From the NCBI RefSeq assembly GCF_040954835.1, contig NC_090696.1, positions 61,906,222 through 61,970,221 of the forward strand: DNA of 64,000 nt, read 5' to 3'. Positions 28,301 through 39,542 of this stretch are shown here, one piece after another. Below the pieces are notes generated by a model. It did no database searches. It saw nothing but the letters and a program-made list of their open reading frames with translations, and had not been told where the DNA came from. The stretch's first letter is position 1, and each line of letters starts with the position of its first letter. The DNA comes from Lepisosteus oculatus. Taxonomy: Eukaryota > Chordata > Actinopteri > Semionotiformes > Lepisosteidae. The position numbers and the translations under genes were made by a program.

Positions 28301-31300
28301 GGTGTCAATTCTGTCTTTCAAGAAGTCACCATCTCTCACTTTAAAACATAAGGAAGTCACTGGCCCCGCTCAGATCATTTATGTGTATATTCACATTTGT
28401 GCAAATAATGTGACAGTCAGGTAAAATCCAGCATTAATTATAATTCTAGGTTAAATAGTCTTTAAATTCTTTAAACAATCTTCGAATTAAGCCACATGTT
28501 CATAGAAATAAAAAGCAGTTTTATCACAGCTATTGCTGGAATGTTCCCTGAAAGCCGTGGCTAGATAATTCAGGAGTACATTAATGATATGGCCTTCTTT
28601 GCTCTTTCTGTAGATTGTACAAATTTTGAATTCAGGTGTGTCAATGGGAAGTGCATTGACCTCAACAGAACCTGTGATGGGACCAATGATTGTGGAGACA
28701 GGAGTGATGAAGTCTGCTGCAAAAGTAAGGCAACTCCTTTTCTCTCCATTATCTGGTATTCCAGAAACACTTCCCACCACGGTTGGCTGGGATACTCCAG
28801 TGTTTACAGACTATATAGGATTCTCAACTGTGAATCACACATTGACTATTCAAGACCTCATGACACTGTACTATACTATTATTTATTATTTGAAACCCAT
28901 ACAAAGGTACATATAGAGTAAACTGAGTTCTGTGTGCAGAGTGTTCAATCACGTTCTGTATGATGTCAATTCATTTGAATTACTGTATGGAGTGCCCTGG
29001 AAAATCTTAGCCCTATAGGCAGATGAGAAAGAAGGTAGAGCTGGCAGGGTGCGTTTAAGCTATTGCACCTGTATCTGACACAGTTCAAGGCTCTTCATGA
29101 ATAATTTAATACACATTTCTTTCACGCGTTATGGCTGAGCACACATCACTGATACCGAATTATGTGTGTTATTATGAAGTGTACCTTCCTAATTGATGTC
29201 AGTATGGCTTGAAAAATACTTTTATGACGATTGTAATTGTTTGAGAAAACACATTGTAGAAAACAAAAGTCTTTTTTTATGAAACTTGTTTGGTAGAGAT
29301 GCTCAGGCAGACCATATGTTTGTATCTTAGACATAGAGGTAGAAGTTGGACAAATCCTATTTTTGTGATGTGAATTTCAAGTTTACATGGTAGGTTTCTG
29401 TATACTACATTCCCGTATTGTAATGCCTGGTACGTTCTGATATTTTAACCAGAATGCCGACCAGGAGGATTCCATTGTAGTTCAGACGTGTGCATCCCAA
29501 ATCAAGCCAAGAAGGATGGAGTGATGGACTGCATAGGAGGAGACGATGAGTATACAGAAGAAAGCAATGTGAACTTTGGTAAAATGACATTAGAAAGCAC
29601 AATCTCTTTCTGGCTGCTTACCAAGGATGTTGCCTGTGTCATAACAAATATGTGAATGAATGAAAGCAAGAATGATTGTGCTTTTTTCCTGCAGTGCTGT
29701 TGCAAAGTTGACCACAGTTGGGTGGATGCTGGTCTAATAGCATGGTATTATTTGCACTCCAGTCATAGAACAATGATCTCTACCCATGTCAAAATTTGAA
29801 TGTGTGAGAATAGGTTTTTGCTTAATCAACCTAGGTTGTATAATTCCAGAATGAATTGATGATTACATGAAGTGCCTATTCTGAGAAAACAAATTAACAC
29901 ACTTATACCATGTTTAAGAATCATACACGTTTGCACTGCAGGGTGTAGCTTCTCCAAAAGATGTGATTCTAAACTATGGATAACCCTGCACAGACACATT
30001 TAGTTTTGCAGGTGAAATCACCCTTCCAACCACTGTTGAGAAGGTTTGAGAAAACTGCTGTCTAATTAGTGCCAGTCAACAAGTCCTTTAATAATAATAA
30101 TAATAATAAACTTTATTTTATATAGCGCCTTTAAAGGTGGCTTCTCAAAGCGCTTTACAGGATGACAATAACAATAAATAAGAAGACTACAACAATAAAT
30201 AAGAAAATTTCACAAGACAGGACACAATTATAATTACAACAATACAACAATAACAATAGAGGAGACCGTGGAAGATGGTATTAAGAAGAGCAGAGGGGTG
30301 AAGAATGGAACCAGTTAAGTAAAGGCTTTTCTGAAAAGGAGGGTTTTGAGTCTGGATTTGAAGGAGTTTAGAGAAGGTGACTCTCTAATATCCTTGGGCA
30401 AGGAGTTCCAGAGCTTGGGGGCATAGCAGGAGAAGGCCCTGTCACCCATACAATGTAGACGGGCTTGGGGGACAGTAAGGAGGGCAGAATTTGAAGAGCG
30501 GAGGTTGCGAGGTGGGGAGTAGGGCGATAAAAGTTCAGACAGGTATTGAGGTGCCAAGCCATGTAAAGCCTTGTAGGTGAGCATGAGGATTTTAAAGTCT
30601 ACGCGGAATTTGACCGGAAGCCAGTGCAAGGACTCCAGGATAGGAGTAATGTGAACACTTGCACTAGATCTGGTCAGGATTCTGGCTGCTGAATTTTGGA
30701 CATACTGCAGCTTGTTCAGAGTAGATTTAGATACCCCAGGGAGCAGAGCATTGCAGTAGTCAATTCGAGAGAATACAAATATGTTGATCAGCTTTTCAAC
30801 CACAGTTAATGATAGCATAGGGCGTAGTCTTGCGATATTTCTAAGGTGAAAAAAAGATGTTTTGACAGTATGCTGTACATGTGGGTCGAATGTTAAGCCA
30901 GAATCGAATATAACCCCAAGGTTTTTCAATTTTGATTGGAGCTCAAGTACAGAGCCATCTACAGACAGGGTTACAGGACTGGCTTTACGAAGTTGATGGG
31001 GGGTACCAATAAGCATGACTTCAGTCTTGTCACAGTTAAGATGAAGGAAGTTTTGAGTCATCCAAATTTTTATGTCAGAGATGCAATTAGATAGAATAGA
31101 GACAGCCACATCAGTGTCGGGTTTGGTATGGATGTATATTTGAGTATCGTCAGCGTAAAAATGAAAGCTGAGGCCATGTGATCTTAAAAGCTGACCAAGT
31201 GGGAACATGTAAATGCTGAAGAGCAAGGGGCCCAGTATTGAGCCCTGAGGGACACCAGACTTGACAAGACCAATTTCAGACCTGTACCCATTGAGAGAGA

Positions 31301-34300
31301 CAAAGTGACAGCGATCAGTGAGGTAAGACTTAAACCATTTGAGGGCAGTGTCAGAGGCTCCAAACACAGTCTCGAGACGAGAAAGCAAGATGTTATGGTC
31401 AACAGTGTCAAAGGCAGCACTGAGATCAAGAAGGATGAGTATGGAAAGAGAGCCAGAATCAGAAGCTATTAGGAGATCGTTGGTGACTTTGACTAGGGTG
31501 GTTTCTGTGCTGTGAAGTTGACGGAAGCCAGATTGGAGGGGTTCGAAAAGGTTGTTTGTCATGAGGTGGTTATGTAACTGAAGTGTGACAGCACGTTCTA
31601 GAATTTTAGAGAGAAAGGGTAAGTTGGAGATGGGGCGAAAGTTGTTAAGATTGTCGAGAGCCATGTTAGGCTTCTTTGGCACTGGGGTAATAGCAGCAGT
31701 TTTGAGGACCGTTGGTACAATGCCGGTGCTCAAGGATTCATGTATTATATTGAGGACAATGGGACAGAGAGAAGAGAAACAGGACTGGAATAAAGTGGTG
31801 GGAATGGGATCTAAAATAGATGTGGTGGGTTTCAAGCGCGTAACTAGTTTGTTTAGGGATGCTGAGTCAAGAAGAGAGAAGCTGGAGAGACGGGAACCAG
31901 AGAAGTTGGATGAGGAGGGAGGAGGTGTGGAAATTATATCCGTAGTGGAGAGAATGTGATGCCGGATGTTGTCAATCTTAGAACTAAAGAAATCTAAGAA
32001 TGTGTTGCAAAGTTGTGATGAGGCAGGTAATGTGGTGGGGCAGTTTGGCTTGAGCAGTCTGTTGATGGTGGAGAAAAGAGACAGAATGCAATTGCATCAC
32101 TCTGTGGTCCTGAATCATGTCTGAGAGCTGACGCCCTGAGAAAGAACAGCAATCAAGACAGTAAAGCAAGTGGCAGGGTACCTGCTGCCAAATTATGTGA
32201 ACCACACATGAATGCATAAAAGCAAACAGCCACAATAGTAATTCATTTGGCAGGCAATTGGAGAAAAGGAATGAAGTGCAGGGGGCCTTTAATGAATTCT
32301 ACTGGATTGTAGAATCAAAACTGTCCTTGAAATGGTGGAATACAGTCTCAACTACATTTGTTAAGTACAATTTAATGTAATGTGTACACCTCTGCCTGAC
32401 TTCCTCTCAATGGATACAAATTATAGCAATAGAAAGTATGATTATACAGTATGTAGTTACCATTAATATCGTTTATAGAGGTTTGTTTGATAAATCAATA
32501 GAGCACACTTAAATAAGTGCAATGAATTCAAATAATGGGCAGCTCGATGCCGCAGTGGTTATCATTGCTGGGGTGGTGGGTTCATGTATGGGAGTATGTT
32601 CTCTCCATGTTCTCCAGATAATCCAGTTGCCTTCCACAGTCAGAAAACATTCTGGTTGGTTAATTGGTTTCTTGGAAAACTGGCCCCGGTGTGAGGGTGT
32701 GCACGACTGGGTGTGCCCTGCAATGGACTGGTGTCCCGTCCAGGGTGTACCGTCTTGCACATGTTGCTTGCCAGGATAGGCTCCAGCTCCCCTGTGACAA
32801 TGAGTTGGAAGAAACAGTTAGCAATGGAGTGACATGACTGTCAATTATGATCTGAATGCATAGGTGAAATATTCTGAAGAGTTGGATTAATTATTAATTA
32901 ATTCTGTTCACGAGTAGTGTTAACTGGGCTTTGTGAAACTAGCTGTTTCAGTGATTGGACAATATTTTTAAACTTTTTCAGTGGTACCATTAAATCAAAC
33001 TGATTTTAGCAGGTCTTAAAGCAGTCCTGAAACATACGTTTGGGATTATATTACGGTGTCTTCAGAACTGTTCTGTGTTAATGATGAAACATGTCAACAT
33101 GCAATGATGAGGCTGTTATAGCCTAATATACTGTATATATACACAATATACTGTATATATTCCTACAGTATGTGGTATTTTTTTGTTGTTTGAGCTCCAT
33201 TAACTATATGTGTAACAGAATGGTGACAAATTTACTATCTGGGCTGTAATTAGATTAGGGCTATATCATTTCAGTCCAGAAGGAGGGTGGATTTTTTTAA
33301 CGCAATCAGCAATGCAAATCAACTGCAATTATTTATTTGGAATTTCCATTTCTGGTCATGTCCTTGATTCTTTAAGAAATGTCTTTAAGATTTTCAATTG
33401 GTTAATTTCATTTTTTTTATTTAACCTATATGGATATTTTGTAAATGAAATACTGTGAGTAATTTTTATGATTCTGTTTTTCTCTTCAACAGGCAGGAGC
33501 CCTAAGCCAGGTAGGATGAATTATCTCTTGTTAAAAGTGGAGTGAAGAGCGAGATTGAGAAAGAGCTGTCTGTGATACGAAGTTGTATATGAGAGACATT
33601 GACATTAATATGTGTTTATTTTTTAACAAGGGGTGGGCTGCTCATCATAGAATTATAAAGCCACATTAACTTGAGGGAATGCAGTATGAAATGAAAATAT
33701 TTTATTATGAGAGACACCCATGGTGCCTATTAAAATTATTTCCATTTGCTGCCATGGAGAAAGAGAATGTGCTTCAGCCAGATAAATGAAACATACATTA
33801 GCCTTAATTCCGAAACGCATCACAACACTAACAACATGTTATTGACTGTAATAATCAAATGTTTTTCTTTACTTTAACAGAAAGTATCCCAACCACTGAG
33901 GAAGGTAATATTTCTATTAACTCCTTATTTCTAATAATTTGATTTGAATTTTCAATTTACCAAATGTGGTGCAGTATGGCTTAATCCCAGGTAATCTGTT
34001 ACATTTCAGAAGGAGTGCACTGGGTATTATAGAATCATGAAATCCTTGAGTAAATGTAGTATAAAATGAAAATATTTAGCTTCAGAGACACCCATGGAAT
34101 CTATTAAGATAATTCCATTTGCTGCCATGGACAAAAAGAAACTGCTTCAACCAGTTAAATGAAATTTACAAGGCCTTAATTAAATAACACATCACAACAC
34201 AAACAACATGTTATTACAGTACTTTTGACAATAATTATGAAATGTTTTTCATTACTTTAACAGAAATTATCGCAACCACTAAGGAAGGTAATATTTTTAT

Positions 34301-37300
34301 TAATTTTCTTATTTCTAATAATTGTATTTGGATTTTCAATTTACAAAATGTGACATGGCTTCATCTCAGGTCATTTGTTACATTTCAGAAGTAGAAGCTG
34401 CCAGGAAAGCTGTTTCTACTCTGGAGTGTGGGATATCTAATTACACTAAGCCTAATAGTACAGGAGTCAGACAGAAACGACTTCTTGGAGGCCATACGGC
34501 AGAGAAGGTGGGATTGTGAGTTTCTGATGGTAACAAAAGATTTACAAGAATTACTCATAGGAATTATGAGAAGATGATTTCTAAAACAGCCTTATTGTGC
34601 TTAGAACCTTAGTATCCTATTTATTGGTTATGGGCCCAATTAAACTGAGTTGCATTTATAAACGAAAGGCAAAAAGTCTGTGATGCTGACATTTTGTATT
34701 AGCAGTAACTATGCCAGTGTAAAATGTTGTAGACCAGCAAAATCCTCCTAAGCAATAGCTATATCCACGATGTCCCCCTTGGATCCAAATTCCAATAAAT
34801 ACCTCTGGTTTTATTGAGTAGAGAAAAGAGAGGCAGTACTTTTCACATTAATTTACAGTGGAACAGAATTCATGCTCATAAAATTGTAAGACTGTGATTT
34901 TTGTTAAAATGATATTGGCCATGCAGCTATTGAAGGGTTATCTCCTTGTCCTGTTGTTATTCAGGGTCAGATCCCTTGGCAGGTAGCAATTGACGACGAA
35001 GGAGAGATTAACTGTGGAGGGATTTATATTGGAGGGTGCTGGGTGCTTACTGCAGCTCACTGTGTAAGGTAAATAAAATGGTGCAATTTGTAAGCTATCT
35101 TTTTAAAATAAATACATTTTATTTTAAGCTAGGCGTGACAAACTCAATTCCAGGAGGGTCCTCTGGTGTTTGTTTCAACCTCAGTTGTCAATTAACCGAT
35201 TAACCTAATTATTTTTGTAGACATACTGTATATGGGATGTTTTAAGGTTTTTATCATTTGACGACTGAAAACAGTCACTGCATTAAAAGTACAATTACTT
35301 ACAAAACACTTTGGAGCAAAGTTAGAAATATTACTATATATAACTGATAGCTTAGTTGGAACAAAAACCACAAGACACCATGCGCTCCAAGAATTGAGTT
35401 TGACATCCTTGTTTTAGGAACGAGTAATAGGTTTATTCCATGCTGAAAAAAAGAAGAAAGAGAACACAACGTTTCGGCCGTGGAGCCTTCTTCAGGTGTG
35501 ATCCTTGTTTTAGACTAACTTCTGAATAAAAAAAATGGCAAAACTAATTAATTGAGAATTTAGGAACAATACAGATTTGTTACAATACCATTTCATTTAT
35601 TTCAATGGTTACTAAAACTTGCCCTAATCAATGTCTATGGTAATTTCTCGCTTCTTCAGTTTTTATTGCTTTAGCTATTGTCTAATTTTGGCCTTGATCT
35701 CAATCCTGTCAGACGGGTTATTGATTTCCTTACAGATAGAACTCAGGGGGTAAGAGTCAACAATGCTTTGTCTAACAAATTTTCTCCCTTACTCCTTGTT
35801 CTGATTGTAAGAGGTATCACCATTCAAGACACATAATTAAATTTGCAGCCAACTCTATTATTGTTAGTTTGTTCCAAGCAGATGAGTGGGATCAAAGGCC
35901 AATTATATATGAGTTTGCCACATAGCAATTGATTTTAGGAAGATCCTCAGACCACCACTGGAGTGCAAGTTAATTTTTAAGCAAACATTGATTCTATTTT
36001 CGAAAAAGGGCAATGGGGTCTCTTTTTCTTAAGGAAGCGTGAAAATTTTAAGGTTGATAATTTGTAGTTGGTCATGTTTTATTAGTCTTTTATTGAACCT
36101 ACATTAACTTTGCCCTGAGTTGCTGGTTTGGGGACATCTGAATCTGAGGAATAAGAACACGTCTATCAGTTATGATTTTTGCATAAAACATATTCTGTTC
36201 TAGAGGATCCTTTCACCCTTTGTATAATGAATTCAGATTACTCCCCTCAGAATGTAGATACAGGTTTGTCAACCTAAAAACAAAGGTTTACAGTAAGTTC
36301 CCATTTATACCTATAGTTGTAAACCTGCTTAACAAATTATTCTTTTGTGTATGTACTTGTGCATTGTTTGTGGGTTTTTTATATTGCCTGCTGTTTTAAA
36401 ACAAATTACCCCTTGGGAATAATAAAGGCTCTCTCTACTGCAATAGGATAAGCCCTACTGTGATTCAATTTTGCTTTACCACACTATATTATCCTTATAG
36501 TACAATTTTCTGAACTAAACTTTCAAATAGTTGGAAAGTCTTTTCCTCTTCTCATCTTTTTTTAGGCCTAAACCACAGCTGTATCGCATCAAGGTGGGCG
36601 TGTGGAGCACGCTGAAAGTTGACACTTACACGGATTCTCTTCCTGTGGAGAATGTCATAATCCATCCCGATTATAATCCTTCCACATACCAGAATGACAT
36701 TGCCTTGATTCAAGTCAAGAACATCTACAACCTCCCAGAATGCATTGAGCGTACGCCATCTACTGCATCAGCCTGTGTGCCCTGGTCTGAGTACCAGTTT
36801 AAACCTGGAGACAACTGCATTATTTCTGGATGGGGCCGAAGCCATGGTATTGTGCTATGTTGTCTTGGGAAACCACTTCAGACATCTTGTAAATAAAGCT
36901 TTTACCATCCTGCTCATGGGTCATACACCCCTGCTGGGTTTCATCGAAGCTGAGGTCTTTAATTGCTCCATTGCTTGCAGGGATAGGCTCCGGCCTGTAT
37001 TAGTTTAAGCAGTAAGAAAGTTAATGGATGGAAAAATGTTTAGTTATTTAATTAACTGTTCAGGTGGGACAAAAACCATCTGGTGTGGGGGTCCCCAGGA
37101 CCACCACAGGAAACCCCTTTTGTAAATATTGTCTAGGTTCCTGAAAAATGCCAGGTCTAGAGTTATGACCAAGTATCTAATTTGCTTATTTCTAAATTAG
37201 CATTTATCAATCATGTATTTGGATTAATGCAGTAATAAGGAGTTGACTGAGAATAGCTGGTACTATTTTACTCAAGAGTTTTGAGTTTCTGGAACTCTCT

Positions 37301-39542
37301 CCTACATCACCATTTTACTGTAGCTCCTTCTCTGGAATCCTTTGAGAAAAACGAAATCCTGAGAGGTTACCGACAAGCAGACAATCAATATGGTCTCCAT
37401 TACCTTCTGTTATTTGTATCCCTACAGTATTTATAATTGTGTACTTTTGTTAGAAAGTGCTACTGCTTTACTACTAAGAACCAGAGTCAATTTTAATTGA
37501 ATCACCCCCTGGAAGCTGGCAACAGCTACCCATTATTTATACTAGACCCTCCCCCCATACAGATGAAGTCTTGAAAAGCAAGCAGGTCTGTCCTGGTTAA
37601 TGTTTTCATTCATTTGTTTTCAGGAAACAAGAAGGTCTACACACTCAAATGGGCTAACATTGAGATAATCGATAACTGCTCTGGAATTTATGGACCCAGG
37701 TACTTTAAAGGAATGGAATGTGCAGGTGAGAGAATAATGGTCCATATGTGAAATAATACTCAAACTTCCTGTCTTAATAACAGTATCTTTTCTTTTCTGT
37801 GTTTATTCCCTACAAGTCTCAAGGCTGCAAGTATTTAAATTTAAAGGAACTGAAATATTCTTCAGACAAAACGTATAAAAAATATTTTCCTTTTTGTGTG
37901 CTGCCCATTTCATACATCGTACGTTGTATTTGGAGATCACCAAATATTAAAATAATAACATAAGTGAAAAATAAAACAGACATAATTACTTTGTTATAAC
38001 AAGAATCTGGTCCCGCCAACCCACCTGCACACATATAATCAGTAAAAATGATTATTTCAGACAACTTGGCAAAAAAATAAACTTGGCTGCTACTCTGCAC
38101 TTTATTTATTGAAACTGCTTTGTCTGAAAACTTGTTAAAATTAGCTGGATAGGCAAAAAAAACATACAGTACCTTCATATTAATATTGTATTAGACCTCA
38201 ACATAAACATTCTTTTTATCCTGTCCATGACCTATTATAACTTTAACTCAGCTAATAGCATAGCCCATATTCAAACCAACGGTTTCTAGACTGAATGTAA
38301 TTTAACCTTTAATCATATTTTAGAATTTATAGTTGGATAAAACCCACATTGTTATAATTAGAATTCAGTCATTTACTGTTTGATTTGCAAGAATTAGAAT
38401 ATTTCAGATACATTTTGCAGTAGTCTTTGAAATTGAGGGAAGAGTCTAGAATGTTGTTTCCAAACTGTATTTTTCAATACCTAATATTTAAAGAGGACAT
38501 ATAAATATTTATTCATAATATGATAACTATATAAATCATAACAATGATATATATATATAACTGTAACTATATATATATATCAATGATATATATTATCTAT
38601 ATCATATATATATATCAGTAAATATTCATTGATAATAACTTCTCCCAGTTTACATTACACCAATATAAATAACTTCAGGCACAGAAAAGTCTGGCACAAC
38701 TCCCCTCCAATTAAATAACACTAAAATAAAACTCGTATTTAATTAAACATTAAAGAACAAGTTAATTTAACAGGACTAATTGTACAGTGAGACTCTTATG
38801 TCTTGTAAACTCTGACACTAACTTTATTTACTCTGGATTCATATCAGGCTGGTAAATATCAATCACCACAAATATTTTCAAGAAGCAAAATCCTTCTTAA
38901 ATTCTGCTGTTTGGATTGACATGGGTGTGAGCAAGTGTGCGTATATCAGCTAGTCCTCATTCTTTCCCTGCAGCTGCCCAGAACAAAATACGGAGCAACT
39001 TAAACAATTGGTTTGCTCCTGACACTAATATGAACATATTATATATTTCTGATGTTTATTTTTTCCCCATGCACTGCTTCTGAATTACTTGGCAAAGCTC
39101 CTTGTGCATGAGGCTACGGTATATCAGCTTCATGTTGCTGTACAAAGGCTGAGCAGCATCAGTCCAAGTGTAATAGTTGCCCAAAGCCTGCTGAGGTACA
39201 GTAACAGTTGATTTTTGATGCTCTAACATGCTGGACTTTAAGTGAGTTAAAGATGAAGTATTTGAACAGAAAGGGAATTGTCAATGGTGATTTGTGCTTA
39301 TTGCTAATATGTTCATTTTTGCAGGCACCCTTGATGGGAGTGTGGACACATGCCAGGGTGATTCTGGAGGTCCTCTGGTCTGCAAAGACAAGAGTGGGGT
39401 GTCCTATGTGTGGGGGGTTGTCAGCTGGGGAGAGAAGTGTGGGGTTGTGGGTCACCCAGGAGTCTATACCAAAGTGGCCCACTACTTTGACTGGATCAGT
39501 TTCCACGTGGGAAGACCAACTATCAGCAAGTTCAATTTATAG
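19337..39542 (+). CDS. CFI: CFI, complement factor I (complete, 14 coding exons)
   Basis: Secreted trypsin-like protease that cleaves C3b and C4b with cofactors. Exons: 19337-19393, 24621-24981, 26825-26963, 27222-27409, 28614-28724, 29453-29578, 33493-33510, 33881-33904, 34264-34287, 34389-34507, 34965-35068, 36566-36846, 37624-37725, 39325-39542; 1872 nt, 623 residues, phase kept throughout. Order: signal peptide 1-19; Ser/Thr-rich stretch 20-63; FIMAC domain from Cys64; SRCR domain in exons 3-4; two LDLRa domains in exons 5 and 6; short linker exons; furin-type site RQKR (377-380) before LLGG; serine protease domain. Triad: His421 (TAAHC), Asp468 (QNDIAL), Ser565 (GDSGGP). Asp559 at the S1 pocket predicts cleavage after Arg/Lys. 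Two N-glycosylation sequons (NYT, NST) precede the furin site. Human CFI has 13 exons and 583 residues; the extra exon here is a duplicated mini-exon. Confidence 0.95.
21045..22675 (+). mobile_element. Tc1/mariner transposon, apparently intact
   Basis: A 1631-bp element inserted in CFI intron 1 and flanked by TA dinucleotides (21043-21044 and 22676-22677). Long terminal inverted repeats of about 210 bp start CAGTGCCTTGCGAAAGTATT; read against each other they differ by about one substitution and one base in an A run. The element carries one full-length transposase ORF. Near-identical ends and an open frame point to recent insertion. Confidence 0.95.
21436..22455 (+). CDS. Tc1-type transposase, 339 aa
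   Basis: Cut-and-paste transposase. The N-terminal paired-like helix-turn-helix region ([16 protein letters not shown]) is followed by a GRPSKLS stretch. The DDE catalytic domain shows Asp in [11 protein letters not shown], Asp in QQDNDPKH and Glu in LNPIENLW, with 34 residues between the last two (DD34E, typical of Tc1). There are no internal stops, and the length is usual for Tc1 transposases. It lies wholly within CFI intron 1 on the same strand. Confidence 0.95.
   Translation: MKTKEHTRQVRNTVVEKFKAGFGYKKISQASNIPRSTVQAIILKWKEYQTTANLPRPGRPSKLSAQTRRRLIRDAAKRPMITLDELQRTTAEVGESVHRTTISLTLHKSGLCGRVARRKPFLKDIHKKSRLKFATSHLGDTPNMWKKVLWSDETKIELFGHNAKRYVWRKSNTAHHPQHTIPTVKHGGGSIMVWACFSSAGTGKMVKIEGKMDAAKYRTILDENLLESAKDLKLGRRFIFQQDNDPKHTAKSTKEWFTNKRIQVFEWPSQSPDLNPIENLWKELKTAVHKRSPSNLTELELFCKEEWARISVSRCAKLIETCPKRLAAVIAAKGGSTKY
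24075..24385 (-). mobile_element. 5S-rRNA-derived SINE, decayed antisense copy (CFI intron 1)
   Basis: Read on the minus strand, the head at 24385 runs through AGCTCAGCAGGTGTGAGC, CTGTCCAGTATCTGGATAGG and AGACTTCCTGGGAATG. It continues into AGTAGGGGGCACACACCCTG and CCTGACTCTCTGTGATCAT. The 3' tail is lost near 24075. More diverged than the two CASP6 copies. Confidence 0.8.
25190..25500 (-). mobile_element. Possible second tRNA-derived SINE family (CFI intron 2)
   Basis: On the minus strand, GAGTGGCTCAACGAGTAAAG resembles a tRNA A-box region and GGCTTGAACC about 65 bases later a weak B box. A non-coding body follows. Only one copy is in the window, so the family and its ends cannot be fixed. 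Confidence 0.4.
25815..26125 (+). repeat. Repeat family R1, diverged copy (CFI intron 2)
   Basis: Begins CATCTGTTCATCCATTATCA, with GGAGACACCAATTAACCCAG in the middle and CATGTGAGGTAGCAGCACTG at the end. Confidence 0.6.
27580..28065 (+). repeat. Degenerate GGTTAGGG-rich (telomere-like) minisatellite in CFI intron 4
   Basis: About 480 bases rich in variants of GGTTAGGG, GGTTTAGG and AAGGTTAGGG (for example TCTAAGGTTAGGGTTAGGCT and GTCAGGGTTAGGGTTATGGT). It is not a clean hexamer array, but G-rich on one strand throughout. Confidence 0.65.
30088..32100 (-). mobile_element. L2-type non-LTR retrotransposon, 5'-truncated
   Basis: It sits in CFI intron 6 on the opposite strand. The 3' end, read on the minus strand, carries CCTGTAAAGCGCTTTGAG, GGCGCTATATAAAATAAAG and then a (TTA)n run at 30088-30109. 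The endonuclease region is missing, so the copy is 5'-truncated near 32100, the usual outcome of target-primed reverse transcription. I could not see a target duplication. Confidence 0.9.
30315..32094 (-). CDS. L2-type reverse transcriptase (C-terminal part of ORF2)
   Basis: The frame is open without stops from about 32094 down to the stop at 30315, near 590 codons. No ATG is near its start because the element is truncated. Reverse transcriptase motifs are in order: [48 protein letters not shown], then the catalytic FYADDTQIY, and LKNLGVIFD. The C-terminal part ([38 protein letters not shown]) is typical of L2/CR1-group LINEs. It encodes no host function. The long open frame suggests a fairly young copy. 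Confidence 0.92.
32525..32795 (-). repeat. Repeat family R1, antisense copy (CFI intron 6)
   Basis: In plus orientation GATGCCGCAGTGGTTATCAT corresponds to the inverted 3' end and CAATGGACTGGTGTCCCGTC to the inverted CCAGTCCATTG motif. It ends near CCAGGATAGGCTCCAGCTCC. Confidence 0.7.
33881..33904 (+). CDS. CFI: CFI exon 8, 24-base mini-exon (duplicate copy A)
   Basis: Acceptor TTTAACAG and donor GTAATA flank 24 bases that read ESIPTTEE in phase 1-1. The exon lies in the linker between the second LDLRa domain and the protease domain. With its introns it is repeated 383 bases downstream. Confidence 0.8.
34264..34287 (+). CDS. CFI: CFI exon 9, 24-base mini-exon (duplicate copy B)
   Basis: Second copy of the mini-exon, with the same acceptor and donor motifs, reading EIIATTKE in phase 1-1. 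Including or skipping either copy keeps the frame, so alternative splicing would change only the linker length. Whether both are used cannot be told from the DNA. Confidence 0.75.
35130..35411. mobile_element. Inverted-repeat MITE in CFI intron 11
   Basis: The ends are GTGACAAACTCAATTCCAGGAG on the left (35136 on) and, inverted, ATGTCAAACTCAATTCTTGGAG on the right (to about 35408). The interior is AT-rich and non-coding. Similar TTTTAAGC and TTTTAGGA flank it, a possible decayed target duplication. The type of ends is common in fish MITEs, but I do not assign a superfamily. Confidence 0.6.
35418..35500 (-). mobile_element. Very short LINE-tail insertion with 13-bp target duplication
   Basis: 83 bp flanked by exact copies of ATCCTTGTTTTAG at 35405-35417 and 35501-35513. 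Read on the minus strand it runs CACACCTGAAGAAGGCTCCA, CGGCCGAAACGTTGTG and on to CAGCATGGAATAAACCTATT. That is a 3' end of the kind seen in heavily 5'-truncated non-LTR insertions. It landed at the right end of the adjacent MITE and is therefore younger than it. Confidence 0.7.
35630..36440 (+). mobile_element. Decayed non-LTR retrotransposon, reverse-transcriptase remnant
   Basis: Translated pieces resemble LINE reverse transcriptase: near 35690-35760 [20 protein letters not shown], then sequence resembling ITIQDT and KFAANSIIV. The C-terminal type region near 36190-36260 reads as [18 protein letters not shown]. It ends at 36400-36440 with AATTACCCCTTGGGAATAAT. Frames are broken and a central part is missing. 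A Rex1/CR1-like origin is my best guess. Confidence 0.6.
38510..38625. repeat. AT-rich (AT)n-type microsatellite, CFI intron 13
   Basis: Runs of TATATATATA interleaved with ATCATTGATA-like spacers that can fold on themselves. Confidence 0.7.

Larger units (their letters stand above)
33630..34395 (+). repeat. Tandem duplication within CFI (two units of about 380 bp)
   Basis: Unit 1 is about 33630-34012 and unit 2 about 34013-34395. Each holds the stretch with GAGACACCCATGG, ATTTGCTGCCATGGA and ACATGTTATT, then a mini-exon, then GTTACATTTCAGAAG. The second unit's last acceptor starts exon 10 at 34389; its counterpart at 34009 now lies in an intron as a cryptic acceptor. Units differ by scattered substitutions and small indels, so the event is old but still readable. 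Confidence 0.88.

Noticed and set aside
31585-31959. 124-codon plus-strand ORF
   Set aside because: It is the antisense shadow of the L2 reverse transcriptase frame.
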